NCBI GenBank assembly: GCA_964580725.1
Contig: CAZOLV010000001.1
Location: 62,001 to 126,000, forward strand
Direction: 5' to 3'
Origin: Amarolinea sp964580725
GTDB taxonomy: Bacteria; Chloroflexota; Anaerolineae; SSC4; Amarolineaceae
Length of the DNA stretch: 64,000 nt
Shown here: piece after piece, positions 16,014 through 23,948 of the stretch
Position numbering within the stretch: position 1 is the stretch's first letter
How the letters are laid out: each line of letters opens with the position of its first letter
The notes under the pieces: generated by a model
Seen by the model: the letters and a program-made list of their open reading frames with translations, nothing else
What the model was told of the DNA's origin: nothing
The model's database searches: none
Program-made: the position numbers and the translations under genes

Positions 16014-18848
16014 TCAGGACGATCCCCATGCGATGCGCCGCAGCGCCGCCGCCAGCCGCGGGCTGCGCCAGGCGCCGCCCACGGCCGCTGTGGCCGGTTG
16101 CACTGCGCCAAGCGCCTCGACGGCCTGACCGGGTGCTGCTCCCTTGACGCCGATGATGGCATGACCCCAACGAAAATGATCGCGCAAATCGCCCTGGGCG
16201 CCAATACTGTTGAAGGCGGCAATCGCCTCTGCACTCAGCGCCAGCGACGCTTCGTCGGCGGCGGCTACGGCAACGATCTGCCCGGCGGGCAAACTGGCGA
16301 TGAACTGGGCCAAGACCTCGGCAGCCGCCGCGTCGGCCAGTGTGTCGAAATGACGTACCGTTTCGATGCGTCCCGTCTCTCGTTCGATGACCACCGCAAA
16401 ATAGCCCGGCTCGCCCGCCTGTGCCCCGATGGCGTCGCGCCCATTGACCCAGATGTGGGCAAAGTCGCCGCTCTCCTCGCCCGCGCTTTCGACGTAGATC
16501 GAGACCGGGGCGGCGACGCCCGTCATTCCGATGTGCGCCGAGATGCCCGATTCTAACCGCAGCGGGTAGAGTTTGCCAAATTCGAGGATCACATCGGCGA
16601 CGCCTGGCTGCACCGCCTGCGCCGGAATTTGCAAGCTGATCGTTTGCCAGCCGGTTGCCAATGGCATGGATGCCGACTGCCAGCCGTTCAACCGCACACG
16701 CAGCGTTTGCCCTGGCCCCGCGGCCGCCATCTCCAGCTCCAGGCGGGCAGCTTCGCCGGCCGGCGGCGCCGGCAATAGCAGGCGGCTGCGCTGGCGTTCG
16801 GCCCACACCGCCGTCTGCGGCGCTTGATTCCACTGTGCGCCCAGAACCGGTTCTTGCAGCCAGCCGCTCCACCCCTCGCCCAGATAAAGCGTCGCCAGCG
16901 GGCCATTCAGCCTGGTTTCGACCGGCGCTGGCGCCGTGGGTAGGGTGACGGCGTAGAGCCGCACGCCATCCTGCACGGTTTGCAGTTGCACGGGCAGCAC
17001 GGACTCAACATAAGAAATGACGTTGGCGGGCGCAGACGCCTCGTGTAGCACGATGTAGCGAATGTCGAGCTGGCGCAGCACGGTGTGGGCGGCGCGGCGG
17101 TCCTGATCGAGCAGTTGCTGCCAGGCGGTGGGATCGGCCAGGATGCTGCGTAGCCGTGTATGTGCCGGTTGGTCAGCGGCGTTGGTGAGCGCGATCAGCG
17201 TGCTGAGCACGGGCGCCTGCGTGAAGAACTGAAACTTGAAAGGGGGATTGCGCGACGTGTTGCCGCCCAACAGTCGTTTGTGGTGCAGCGCCTGGAACCA
17301 CTGCTGCGCCATGATGAGCGTGTCCTGTTTGCCCAGGACGCGCGCCCCGTTGCGCCAGCCGGGCGGAATCTCCAGAACGGCGAAATCGCCGGGCAGGGCC
17401 GCCAGCGTCTGGTAGACGGCGGGAACTTGCGCCAGATTATTGAGCGGCAGGGGGACCGCCAGATGCTCGCCCAAGACCAGCAGCAGGCTGCCCAACGCCA
17501 GCGCCGCCCCGCGCCGGCCCAAACCGGCATCAGGCCGCCGCAGGCGCAACAGCAGGGTAGAAAGTCCTTGTGCGGCCAGCAGCGCCAGCCCAAGCATCAG
17601 CATGACGCTGAAACGGCTTGGATAGCGGTTGCCATCGAAGAAGGGCACACGCGAGAGCAGGGCGAAGGGGCCGGGGATGCCGGTATCCTGGCCGCCCAGG
17701 CGCAGTGTGGGGCCGAGGGTCAGCAGAAAGAAGGTGCATGTGGCCAGCGCCCAGAAGCGCGTGGCCGGCCGCCGGCGTCCGGTCAACAGGCCGAGCGCGG
17801 CCAGGCTCAGAACGCTGAAACCGATGAAGATGTGCTGGCCCTTATCGTGTGGAAAGGGGGCGGCGCGGGCGGCGGCCCCGAACAGGGGATGCATCTGCAC
17901 TGGCCACAAAAAACCGGCCAGATCGGCTGAGAAGATGTCGGCGAAGCCGCCGCCGCTGGCAAAGAAGTTGCCCTCGGCGCGCAAATCGGGCAGCATGGCC
18001 GCCAGCAGGGGAAGCGCGCCGAGCGCCGTGGTCAGCGCCAGGGCGATCAGGCCGGCGCTGCGGCGGGCCAGCAGTTGGCGGGCGGCGGGCGTCCAGCGGA
18101 CGGCACTGAGCCAGCGCAGACCAAAGAAGGCGCCGAGCAAGGTGAGGAAGCTGGCAAAGGTCATCTCGACCCAGAGCTGCAACAGCAGGAACAGGCCAGC
18201 CAGCGCTCCATTGCGCAGCGCCTGACGCATGGTGGGCGCACGCCCAAGCCGCGCCAGGTAGAGCGCACAGAAGGGAATCCATTGCGAGCTGGCGATGTTG
18301 CCCTGACCGAGCGCCGCGTAGAACAATTTGCTGGAGGCGAAGGCATAGATGGCGCCCGCCAGGAAGGCCGGCCCGAACCAGCCTGGCGCGTGGCGCAACT
18401 GATCGCGGGCCAACAGAAAAGCGCCATAGCCGCTGAGGGTGAACGAGGACAGCAGCAGCAAGTTGTAGGCGACGATGATGCCCGTGTGCGCCGGCGCGCC
18501 GGGCGGAATGAGCGCAATCTGCAGCGGCGTTGCCAGCAAACCGTTCGACACGGTCAAGGTGTAGAAGGCGAGGTTGATACCGACAGGATGGAACATCCAG
18601 CGGCTGTCGAACAGGCTGACCTGACGATCCACGGCGGCGTACTTGACCCACCAGAGGTTCCAGGCCAGCGCCGGATCGTCAATGCCGTCGCCGGGGACGT
18701 GCGTGGTCAGGTTTGGCAAGAGGGGCCAGGTCAGCAGCAGGCTGAGCAGCAGGAAACCGGCAAGCGCCAGCAGGTGGGCGCGGCCGGGCGTGAGCGGCCG
18801 CGGCTGCGCTGGTCGGGGGGCGATAGGTGATGGCGACGCTTGTTGCAC
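16014..18848 (-). CDS. Large membrane protein, GT-C/YfhO-like, with putative C-terminal ILEI/FAM3-type domain
   Basis: A 944-aa protein. The first roughly 480 residues hold about 10-12 hydrophobic helices. An acidic loop after helix 1 (HVPGDGIDDPALAWNLWW) resembles lipid-linked-sugar-dependent GT-C enzymes. Residues about 490-650 are soluble, and about 660-780 look like a beta-sandwich (LRVRLNGW, ISLQIP). Residues about 795-930 match my recollection of the ILEI/PANDER-like domain: AHIWVNGRDA, FAVVIERETGRI, HFDT, FIASLPAGQIVAVAAADEAS, WGHAIIGVKGA and PGQAVEAL. In animals that domain occurs in FAM3 cytokines and the POMGNT1 stem, where it binds glycan. GTG start 18848 has GAAAGG 6 nt upstream; a TTG 30 nt earlier is possible. 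Upstream of the oxidoreductase gene. Confidence 0.72.
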   Translation of the reverse strand: MQQASPSPIAPRPAQPRPLTPGRAHLLALAGFLLLSLLLTWPLLPNLTTHVPGDGIDDPALAWNLWWVKYAAVDRQVSLFDSRWMFHPVGINLAFYTLTVSNGLLATPLQIALIPPGAPAHTGIIVAYNLLLLSSFTLSGYGAFLLARDQLRHAPGWFGPAFLAGAIYAFASSKLFYAALGQGNIASSQWIPFCALYLARLGRAPTMRQALRNGALAGLFLLLQLWVEMTFASFLTLLGAFFGLRWLSAVRWTPAARQLLARRSAGLIALALTTALGALPLLAAMLPDLRAEGNFFASGGGFADIFSADLAGFLWPVQMHPLFGAAARAAPFPHDKGQHIFIGFSVLSLAALGLLTGRRRPATRFWALATCTFFLLTLGPTLRLGGQDTGIPGPFALLSRVPFFDGNRYPSRFSVMLMLGLALLAAQGLSTLLLRLRRPDAGLGRRGAALALGSLLLVLGEHLAVPLPLNNLAQVPAVYQTLAALPGDFAVLEIPPGWRNGARVLGKQDTLIMAQQWFQALHHKRLLGGNTSRNPPFKFQFFTQAPVLSTLIALTNAADQPAHTRLRSILADPTAWQQLLDQDRRAAHTVLRQLDIRYIVLHEASAPANVISYVESVLPVQLQTVQDGVRLYAVTLPTAPAPVETRLNGPLATLYLGEGWSGWLQEPVLGAQWNQAPQTAVWAERQRSRLLLPAPPAGEAARLELEMAAAGPGQTLRVRLNGWQSASMPLATGWQTISLQIPAQAVQPGVADVILEFGKLYPLRLESGISAHIGMTGVAAPVSIYVESAGEESGDFAHIWVNGRDAIGAQAGEPGYFAVVIERETGRIETVRHFDTLADAAAAEVLAQFIASLPAGQIVAVAAADEASLALSAEAIAAFNSIGAQGDLRDHFRWGHAIIGVKGAAPGQAVEALGAVQPATAAVGGAWRSPRLAAALRRIAWGSS

Positions 18849-18851
18849 AGT

Positions 18852-18879
18852 TTGCCTTTCACAGGCGCTGGGGTACAAT
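18852..18879 (+). promoter_or_regulatory. Predicted promoter of folC, leaderless geometry
   Basis: TTGCCT (18852-18857), 16-nt spacer, TACAAT (18874-18879). The folC ATG at 18890 comes 10 nt after the -10 box, leaving almost no leader. Confidence 0.55.
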
Positions 18880-18889
18880 GGGCGCCGCT

Positions 18890-20380
18890 ATGGACTTCGA
18901 CTCTACTCAAAATCAGCAAGTGGGCGCCCAGGCTTATCTCGACGCCCTGCACACGATCTTTGGCCGCGTCAACTTCGAGCGCCAGCCTCGTTTCGACTAT
19001 TCGGCGTCCACATTGAATCTGCGGCGGATGGAGACGCTGCTGTTGGCGTTGGGCGACCCGCACCGGCGCTATCGTATTGTACACGTGGCGGGCACCAAAG
19101 GCAAAGGTTCGGTTTGCGCATTCACCGAGGCGATTCTGCGCGCTGCCGGCTTGTGCACCGGGCTGTACACCTCGCCGCACCTGCACACGCTGCGCGAGCG
19201 CATGCGGGTCAATGGGGCGCTGATCTCGCGCGCCGAACTGACGGCGCTGGTCGAACATTGTCGCCCGGCCTTCGAGGCGACGCCTGGCGTGACGACATTC
19301 GAACTGCTGACATCGCTGGCGCTCACCCATTTTGCGCAGCAGCGGGCCGCATGGGTCGTCCTCGAAGTGGGGCTGGGCGGCCGGCTCGATGCCACCAACG
19401 TCGTGCAGCCGGCCGTCACCGTGATCACCTCGCTGAGCCTCGATCACATGGCAGTTCTGGGCGACACGCTGACCCAAATTGCGCACGAAAAGGCCGGGAT
19501 CATCAAGCCCGGTGTTCCGGTCATCTGCGCCCCGCAGGCCCCGGAGGCGCTGGCCGTGATCGAGGAGACCTGCCGGGCGCGCCAGGCGCCGCTGCTGCTC
19601 TTGCAGCCGGCCGGCGCTGCGCCGCCGGCGCCGGCCGGCGCGCCGCCAATGCAGTTGTGGCGCTATTCGATGAGAAAAACGAACGATCGTTTTTGGGTGT
19701 GGCCAGACGCTGCTGCGCCCAAGCGCCGGCAGGCCGCCTTCGCCCAATCGCTGGCTGGCCCGCACCAGGCGGTCAACGCCTCGCTGGCTGTGATGATCGC
19801 CGAGACGCTGGGCGCCCAGGGCGTGCCGATCACCCGGCAGGCGGTGCGGCGCGGCCTGCGCGCCACGCGCTGGCCGGCGCGCTTCGAACGGCTGACGCCG
19901 GCCGGCGTCGGGCCGCTGATCGTGGTGGATGGGGCGCACAATGTAGATTCGGCGCAGAAGCTGGCCGCGCTGCTGTGCGACGCCAGGCGCCAGCGGGGCG
20001 GGTCGTTGATTTTGATCGTGGGTGCGGCGCTCGATAAGGATGTGCATGGCATCCTGGCGGCGCTGGCCCCGGTGGCAGATCGGCTGATCTGCACCCAGGC
20101 GCGCCATCCCCGCGCCGCCGCGCCCGCCGATCTGGCTGCCATCGCCGCACAGCTCCTCGCGGTGTCGGGTGAGGAAACTGCCGCGCCTGGCGTGCTGACG
20201 GCGCCCACGACCACCGTTGCCCTGCAGGATGCGCTGCGTCTGGCGGAACCTGCGGCGCTGATCTGCCTGACCGGATCGCTCTTCATTGCCGCCGAGGGCC
20301 GCGAGGCCTGGGCGCAGCATCACCCGGAGCACTTTGCGCCCGACGATTGGGTATTCGAGGCCGAGGCGCTGTCGCTGTGA
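18890..20380 (+). CDS. folC: Bifunctional folylpolyglutamate synthase / dihydrofolate synthase
   Basis: A 496-aa Mur-ligase-fold enzyme that adds glutamate to dihydropteroate and to folates with ATP. The P-loop GTKGKGSVCAF, the omega-loop region TSPHLHTLRERM and GLGGRLDATN are present. So is the segment SLDHMAVLGDTLTQIAHEKAGIIKPG, with the metal-binding His and carbamylated Lys region. VVDGAHNVDSA in the C-terminal domain is characteristic. Slightly longer than the usual 420-450 aa, with an Ala/Pro-rich insertion near residues 240-260. Start ATG 18890 chosen from the leaderless promoter; an ATG 12 nt earlier (18878) overlaps the -10 box. Divergent from the membrane protein gene. Confidence 0.93.
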   Translation: MDFDSTQNQQVGAQAYLDALHTIFGRVNFERQPRFDYSASTLNLRRMETLLLALGDPHRRYRIVHVAGTKGKGSVCAFTEAILRAAGLCTGLYTSPHLHTLRERMRVNGALISRAELTALVEHCRPAFEATPGVTTFELLTSLALTHFAQQRAAWVVLEVGLGGRLDATNVVQPAVTVITSLSLDHMAVLGDTLTQIAHEKAGIIKPGVPVICAPQAPEALAVIEETCRARQAPLLLLQPAGAAPPAPAGAPPMQLWRYSMRKTNDRFWVWPDAAAPKRRQAAFAQSLAGPHQAVNASLAVMIAETLGAQGVPITRQAVRRGLRATRWPARFERLTPAGVGPLIVVDGAHNVDSAQKLAALLCDARRQRGGSLILIVGAALDKDVHGILAALAPVADRLICTQARHPRAAAPADLAAIAAQLLAVSGEETAAPGVLTAPTTTVALQDALRLAEPAALICLTGSLFIAAEGREAWAQHHPEHFAPDDWVFEAEALSL

Positions 20381-20424
20381 TGCTGGCGCGACGCACACGC
20401 CGCCGGCGTGACTGGCTTCACGGC

Positions 20425-20452
20425 TTGCTTTCTACTCTGCAATCTGTATAAT
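20425..20452 (+). promoter_or_regulatory. Predicted promoter of the radical SAM operon
   Basis: TTGCTT (20425-20430), 16-nt spacer, TATAAT (20447-20452). An ATG at 20463 lies 10 nt downstream in the same frame as the following gene. Confidence 0.6.
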
Positions 20453-20579
20453 CTCTGCGCAAATGACGCGGCCGGCCGCAGGAACGGCTGGCCGCGCGAT
20501 GTTCGCACAGGCGGGGTTGGTGGAACGGGTGCTCCCGGGGTGGAAGCGCCGGCGCAGCCTTGTCTACGAGGAGAATCGT

Positions 20580-22043
20580 TTGTCGCTCAGAAAAATCTAT
20601 CTTGTTCAACCGGGCCGGGATGGCAAGTTCCTGAACAAAGCCACGATGGCGCCGTACACCTTGATGCGACTCGCTTCGCTGGCGCCCGCCGACGTCGAAG
20701 TTGAGATCATAGATGAAGACCTGCGTCCGGTGCCGTTCGCACAGTTGGGGCCGAACGATCTGGTGGGGATCACTGCCAAGACGCTGCAGATTGACCGTGC
20801 GCACTGGATTGCCCGCCAGGCGCAGGCGCGCGGCGCCGCTGTGGTGATCGGCGGTGCGCACGCCACGCTGGCCCCCGATGAAGTGGCAAGTTGGGCCAAC
20901 AGCATTGCCGTCGGCGAGGCCTATCGCACCTGGCCGCAGATGATCGCCGACTTCGACGGCGGGCGGTTGCAGCCGCGCTACGTTGACACCGACTGGGCCG
21001 ATCTCGACACCCTGCCGCCGTTGGCCGAACGTGTGCTGCGTCAGGTGGACGAGAATCGCAACTACTGGACTCCCTATCTGGAGATCACACGCGGTTGCCC
21101 GCGCAGTTGCACTTTCTGCACCGCCATTCGCGTCTCCGGCCGGGTGATGCGCCTGCGGCCGGTGGATCAGGTGGTGGAGGAGATCGAACGCCGGCGCATC
21201 AAACGCTTCTTCCTGACCGACGACAACTTCGGCCTGAATTTCCGCCTCTACCCGGAGTACATGGAAACCCTGTTCAAGGCTCTGCGCAAGCTGCCCTTGA
21301 GCGGCTGGACCTGCCAGGCGGAACAGTTGGTGGCCGATCATCCGGAACTGCTCAAACTGGGGCGCGAGGCGCATTTGGACAAGTTCTTCATCGGTTTCGA
21401 GAGCGCCAACCCGGAGAACCGGCGGGAGCTGGGCGGCAAGGCGAAGGGCAACATCGAACGGTATCGCGAGGTGATCGAACGCATCCATGCGGCGGGCATC
21501 GGCGTGGTGGGGCTGTTCGTCTTTGGCTTCGACGGCGACCCGCCCGCCATCTTCCAGAGCACCTACGACTTCATCCGCAGTAGCGGCCTGGACGGCGTCA
21601 GCATCACCATTTTGACTCCGTACGTCGGCACGCCGCAGCGGGCCAGATGGGTTGAGGAGAACCGGCTGCTGCCCAACGTGCCCTGGTCGCTCTACGATAC
21701 GAATCATGTGACCTACTACCCGGCTCAAATGTCGCCGGCGCATCTAGCGCGCGGCTACGACTGGCTGGCCAGGCAGCTCTATGGCTGGCGTGGCATCGCC
21801 AGCCGCGGCTGGCGCCAGTTGATGCGCCAGCCGCTGCGCGATTGGCCACGTAAGGCTTTCAACAGCTTCAGCACCGATTTTGGCTATCGCCTGGAATGTG
21901 ACCATCGCGCGTGGGCGCCGGCCGGCGATGGCATCGGCTTCCCGGTCAAGCAAGACCTGCGGCTCGCCGCGGCGACGCCTGCCTATCTGACGCACACTGC
22001 CGAGCGTGTCCCTCATCCCCCATCAGTTCTTGGAGAAAATTGA
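20580..22043 (+). CDS. B12-binding domain radical SAM protein (first of a pair)
   Basis: A 487-aa radical SAM enzyme. It starts with a cobalamin-binding Rossmann-like domain (RKIYLVQPGRDGKF, IDEDLRPVPF, GITAKT, GGAHATLAPDE). The SAM domain has the CxxxCxxC cluster motif in CPRSCTFC, then LTDDNFGLN and FIGFESANPENRRELG. No B12 axial DxHxxG is visible, so cobalamin binding is base-off or absent. TTG 20580 is preferred because GAGGAG lies 6 nt upstream and the conserved fold begins right after. A leaderless ATG at 20463 would add 39 basic residues and cannot be excluded. The next radical SAM gene starts 1 nt after the stop. Substrate unknown (methylation, cyclisation or hopanoid/lipid modification are family options). 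Confidence 0.87.
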   Translation: MSLRKIYLVQPGRDGKFLNKATMAPYTLMRLASLAPADVEVEIIDEDLRPVPFAQLGPNDLVGITAKTLQIDRAHWIARQAQARGAAVVIGGAHATLAPDEVASWANSIAVGEAYRTWPQMIADFDGGRLQPRYVDTDWADLDTLPPLAERVLRQVDENRNYWTPYLEITRGCPRSCTFCTAIRVSGRVMRLRPVDQVVEEIERRRIKRFFLTDDNFGLNFRLYPEYMETLFKALRKLPLSGWTCQAEQLVADHPELLKLGREAHLDKFFIGFESANPENRRELGGKAKGNIERYREVIERIHAAGIGVVGLFVFGFDGDPPAIFQSTYDFIRSSGLDGVSITILTPYVGTPQRARWVEENRLLPNVPWSLYDTNHVTYYPAQMSPAHLARGYDWLARQLYGWRGIASRGWRQLMRQPLRDWPRKAFNSFSTDFGYRLECDHRAWAPAGDGIGFPVKQDLRLAAATPAYLTHTAERVPHPPSVLGEN

Positions 22044-22044
22044 C

Positions 22045-23445
22045 GTGTCTCTGTTTGGCTTGCGACCCAAAAAACAATCGAATATCCTTTGGCTCGACCT
22101 GGGCGATCTGGGCGATCTGGTCAATCCGGGCGGGCCGCATGAACAGTGGCAGGATCACGGTCTGGGCCTGCTGCGCACTATCCTGAAACAAAACGGCATC
22201 CAGACCGATCTGGCTTCGACGCGGGCGGTGCTGTCTTGGGAACAGTTGGCCCCGCAGATGACGGGCTACGACATGCTGCTGATGAACGTGCGCAGCTACA
22301 CCTACCCCCCTGCGCTGAAAGCGGCCCGGCTCTTCAAGCAGATCAACCCGCAGGGCCTGGTGCTGACGGGCGGGATGCACGCGACGGTTGCGCCCGATGA
22401 GATGGCCGCCGTGGCGGAGTTCGACCGTATCTGCATTGGGCCAGGGGAGAACGTGATCGTGGATCTGGTGAAAGACCCCCTGGCTTTCGAGCGCGTGTTT
22501 CGAGCGCAGGGCGCCAAATCCATGGCCGAGTGGCCGATGATCGAACGGACGCTGTGGCCGAAGCCGGTCGGCTGGCGCATGCAGCGCAAATGGAAATGGC
22601 GCTGGCCCCTGGAGCCGGAGTGCGGCTGGGGGCCAGGCCCCGTCGCCACCATCATCACCAGCCGCGTTTGCCCGTGGCAGTGTGTCTTTTGCAACGAAAG
22701 CTCCTACATCCCCAACATGGGACGACGTTCGGTGGATCAGGTGATTGATGAGTTGAACTTTCTGGATCGCACCTATGGCGTGGGTTCGGTAGTGATTCAC
22801 GATTCGATGTTCTTCCAGAACCCGACGTGGCTCAAGGAGTGGCTGGAGAAGTACCCGCGCAAGACCAAACGCTGGACGTACTGGGCGGCCGGGCGGGCCG
22901 ATACCGTGCGCCAATGGCCCGATCTGTTCGAGGCGTTGGTCAGGGAAACGAACTGGCGCACGATCTCGATTGGCTTCGAATCGGGCAGCGATCGCATCTT
23001 GCGGCTGCTCAACAAGGAGTGCACCGAAGAGGACAACTACTTTGCGATTGACCTGGTCAACCGCATTGGCGACGACCTGGAAGCGAAGGGCGAACGACCG
23101 CCGGTTTTCTGGTCGAACATCATGTTGGGCATTCCGGGCGAAACGCACGAGGACGCTTTCAAGACAATGCGCATGCTCAGACGCATGAAACGGGTCATGC
23201 CCTCCATTGCGTTCTATGCGCCCTATCCCGGTTCGGCGTTGGGCTATCAGTTGATTGCGGAGGGCAAGAGCCTGATGAGCAAGGACAACTACCACCGCTA
23301 CCCCGACGACGAGAAGGTCAAGGGCGTGGACTATCAGTTCTATCGTGACCTGCTGGCAGGCACATACGACGCCGAGATCAAGCGCGGTTCCGACGGCGAC
23401 AGTCGCGGCGCCGATGTCTTCCAGGGTGCGCTCATCAAAGCGTAG
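22045..23445 (+). CDS. B12-binding domain radical SAM protein (second of a pair)
   Basis: A 466-aa paralogue-type radical SAM enzyme. The N-terminal cobalamin-binding-like domain is visible in SNILWLDLGDLGDL, LLMNVRSYTYPPALKAARLF and VLTGGMHATVAPDEM. Cluster motif CPWQCVFC, then FESGSDRILRLLNK and GIPGETHEDAFKTMRML. The start is a GTG 1 nt after the preceding stop with GGAG about 9 nt upstream; an ATG at 22006 would overlap by 38 nt. The region 200-215 (RKWKWRWPLEPECGWGPGP) is unusually Trp-rich. Operon with 20580 and the 68-aa gene 23462, suggesting joint action on one substrate. Confidence 0.87.
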   Translation: MSLFGLRPKKQSNILWLDLGDLGDLVNPGGPHEQWQDHGLGLLRTILKQNGIQTDLASTRAVLSWEQLAPQMTGYDMLLMNVRSYTYPPALKAARLFKQINPQGLVLTGGMHATVAPDEMAAVAEFDRICIGPGENVIVDLVKDPLAFERVFRAQGAKSMAEWPMIERTLWPKPVGWRMQRKWKWRWPLEPECGWGPGPVATIITSRVCPWQCVFCNESSYIPNMGRRSVDQVIDELNFLDRTYGVGSVVIHDSMFFQNPTWLKEWLEKYPRKTKRWTYWAAGRADTVRQWPDLFEALVRETNWRTISIGFESGSDRILRLLNKECTEEDNYFAIDLVNRIGDDLEAKGERPPVFWSNIMLGIPGETHEDAFKTMRMLRRMKRVMPSIAFYAPYPGSALGYQLIAEGKSLMSKDNYHRYPDDEKVKGVDYQFYRDLLAGTYDAEIKRGSDGDSRGADVFQGALIKA

Positions 23446-23461
23446 GGGAGATCAGATCGCG

Positions 23462-23668
23462 ATGAGCAGTTTCAGCAATCCGCACTATATGTACCTGTTC
23501 GATCTGGTGGATGGCCGCAAGAAGTTGGCCTACGGGCAATCAGAAGAAGACGCCCTGGAGATTCTACGCGTGCGGCTTAGCGCCGAAGAGATGGCCCGCA
23601 TCTTGCCCGACCGCGTGATCAAGATCAATCAGCGCGAACTGCAGAAGTACGTTCACAATCTCGGTTAG
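23462..23668 (+). CDS. Small hypothetical protein (68 aa) at the end of the radical SAM operon
   Basis: MSSFSNPHYMYLFDLVD begins a 68-residue soluble protein with a helical middle (SEEDALEILRVRLSAEEMARIL) and a basic end. It has no Cys, no membrane segment and no leader-core boundary, so it does not look like a peptide precursor. It starts 16 nt after the second radical SAM gene, with GGGGAG about 12 nt upstream. Family unknown; an accessory or partner protein for the two enzymes is inferred from position only. Confidence 0.6.
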   Translation: MSSFSNPHYMYLFDLVDGRKKLAYGQSEEDALEILRVRLSAEEMARILPDRVIKINQRELQKYVHNLG

Positions 23669-23726
23669 AGTTAGAGGCCGGCCGAATGAATTCGGGGCTG
23701 AGGGACCTCGGCGAGGCTTCGACAGG

Positions 23727-23897
23727 CTTCGACAGGCTCAGCCTGCGCCGGCCGGCATCGGGTGGGGCGAATTTCGCCCTCCCACACGCGTCCACGCAGG
23801 TGGACGCCCGGCTTCGACAGGCTCAGCCTGCGCCGGCCGGCATCGAGTGGGGCGTGTTGCGCCCCACGACACGCGTCCACGCAGGTGGACGCCCGGC
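23727..23897. repeat. Two tandem 85/86-bp units with hairpins
   Basis: Unit 1 is 23727-23811, unit 2 is 23812-23897. Each has CTTCGACAGGCTCAGCC, then CGCCGGCCGGCATCG, a G/C palindrome (GGGCGAA-T-TTCGCCC in unit 1, GGGGCG-TGTTG-CGCCCC in unit 2) and a perfect hairpin CGTCCAC-GCAG-GTGGACG. A further palindrome GCGATT-TC-AATCGC sits at 23914-23927. No gene fits the 280 nt between 23669 and 23948. Confidence 0.85.
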
Positions 23898-23948
23898 CGT
23901 AGGCCCCTCAGGCGCGATTTCAATCGCCCGGTTGTTCGATTCATTCAA

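Noticed and set aside
23462..23668. RiPP precursor peptide for the radical SAM pair
   Set aside because: No leader/core boundary, no Cys or repeated core residues; the composition is that of a folded helical protein.
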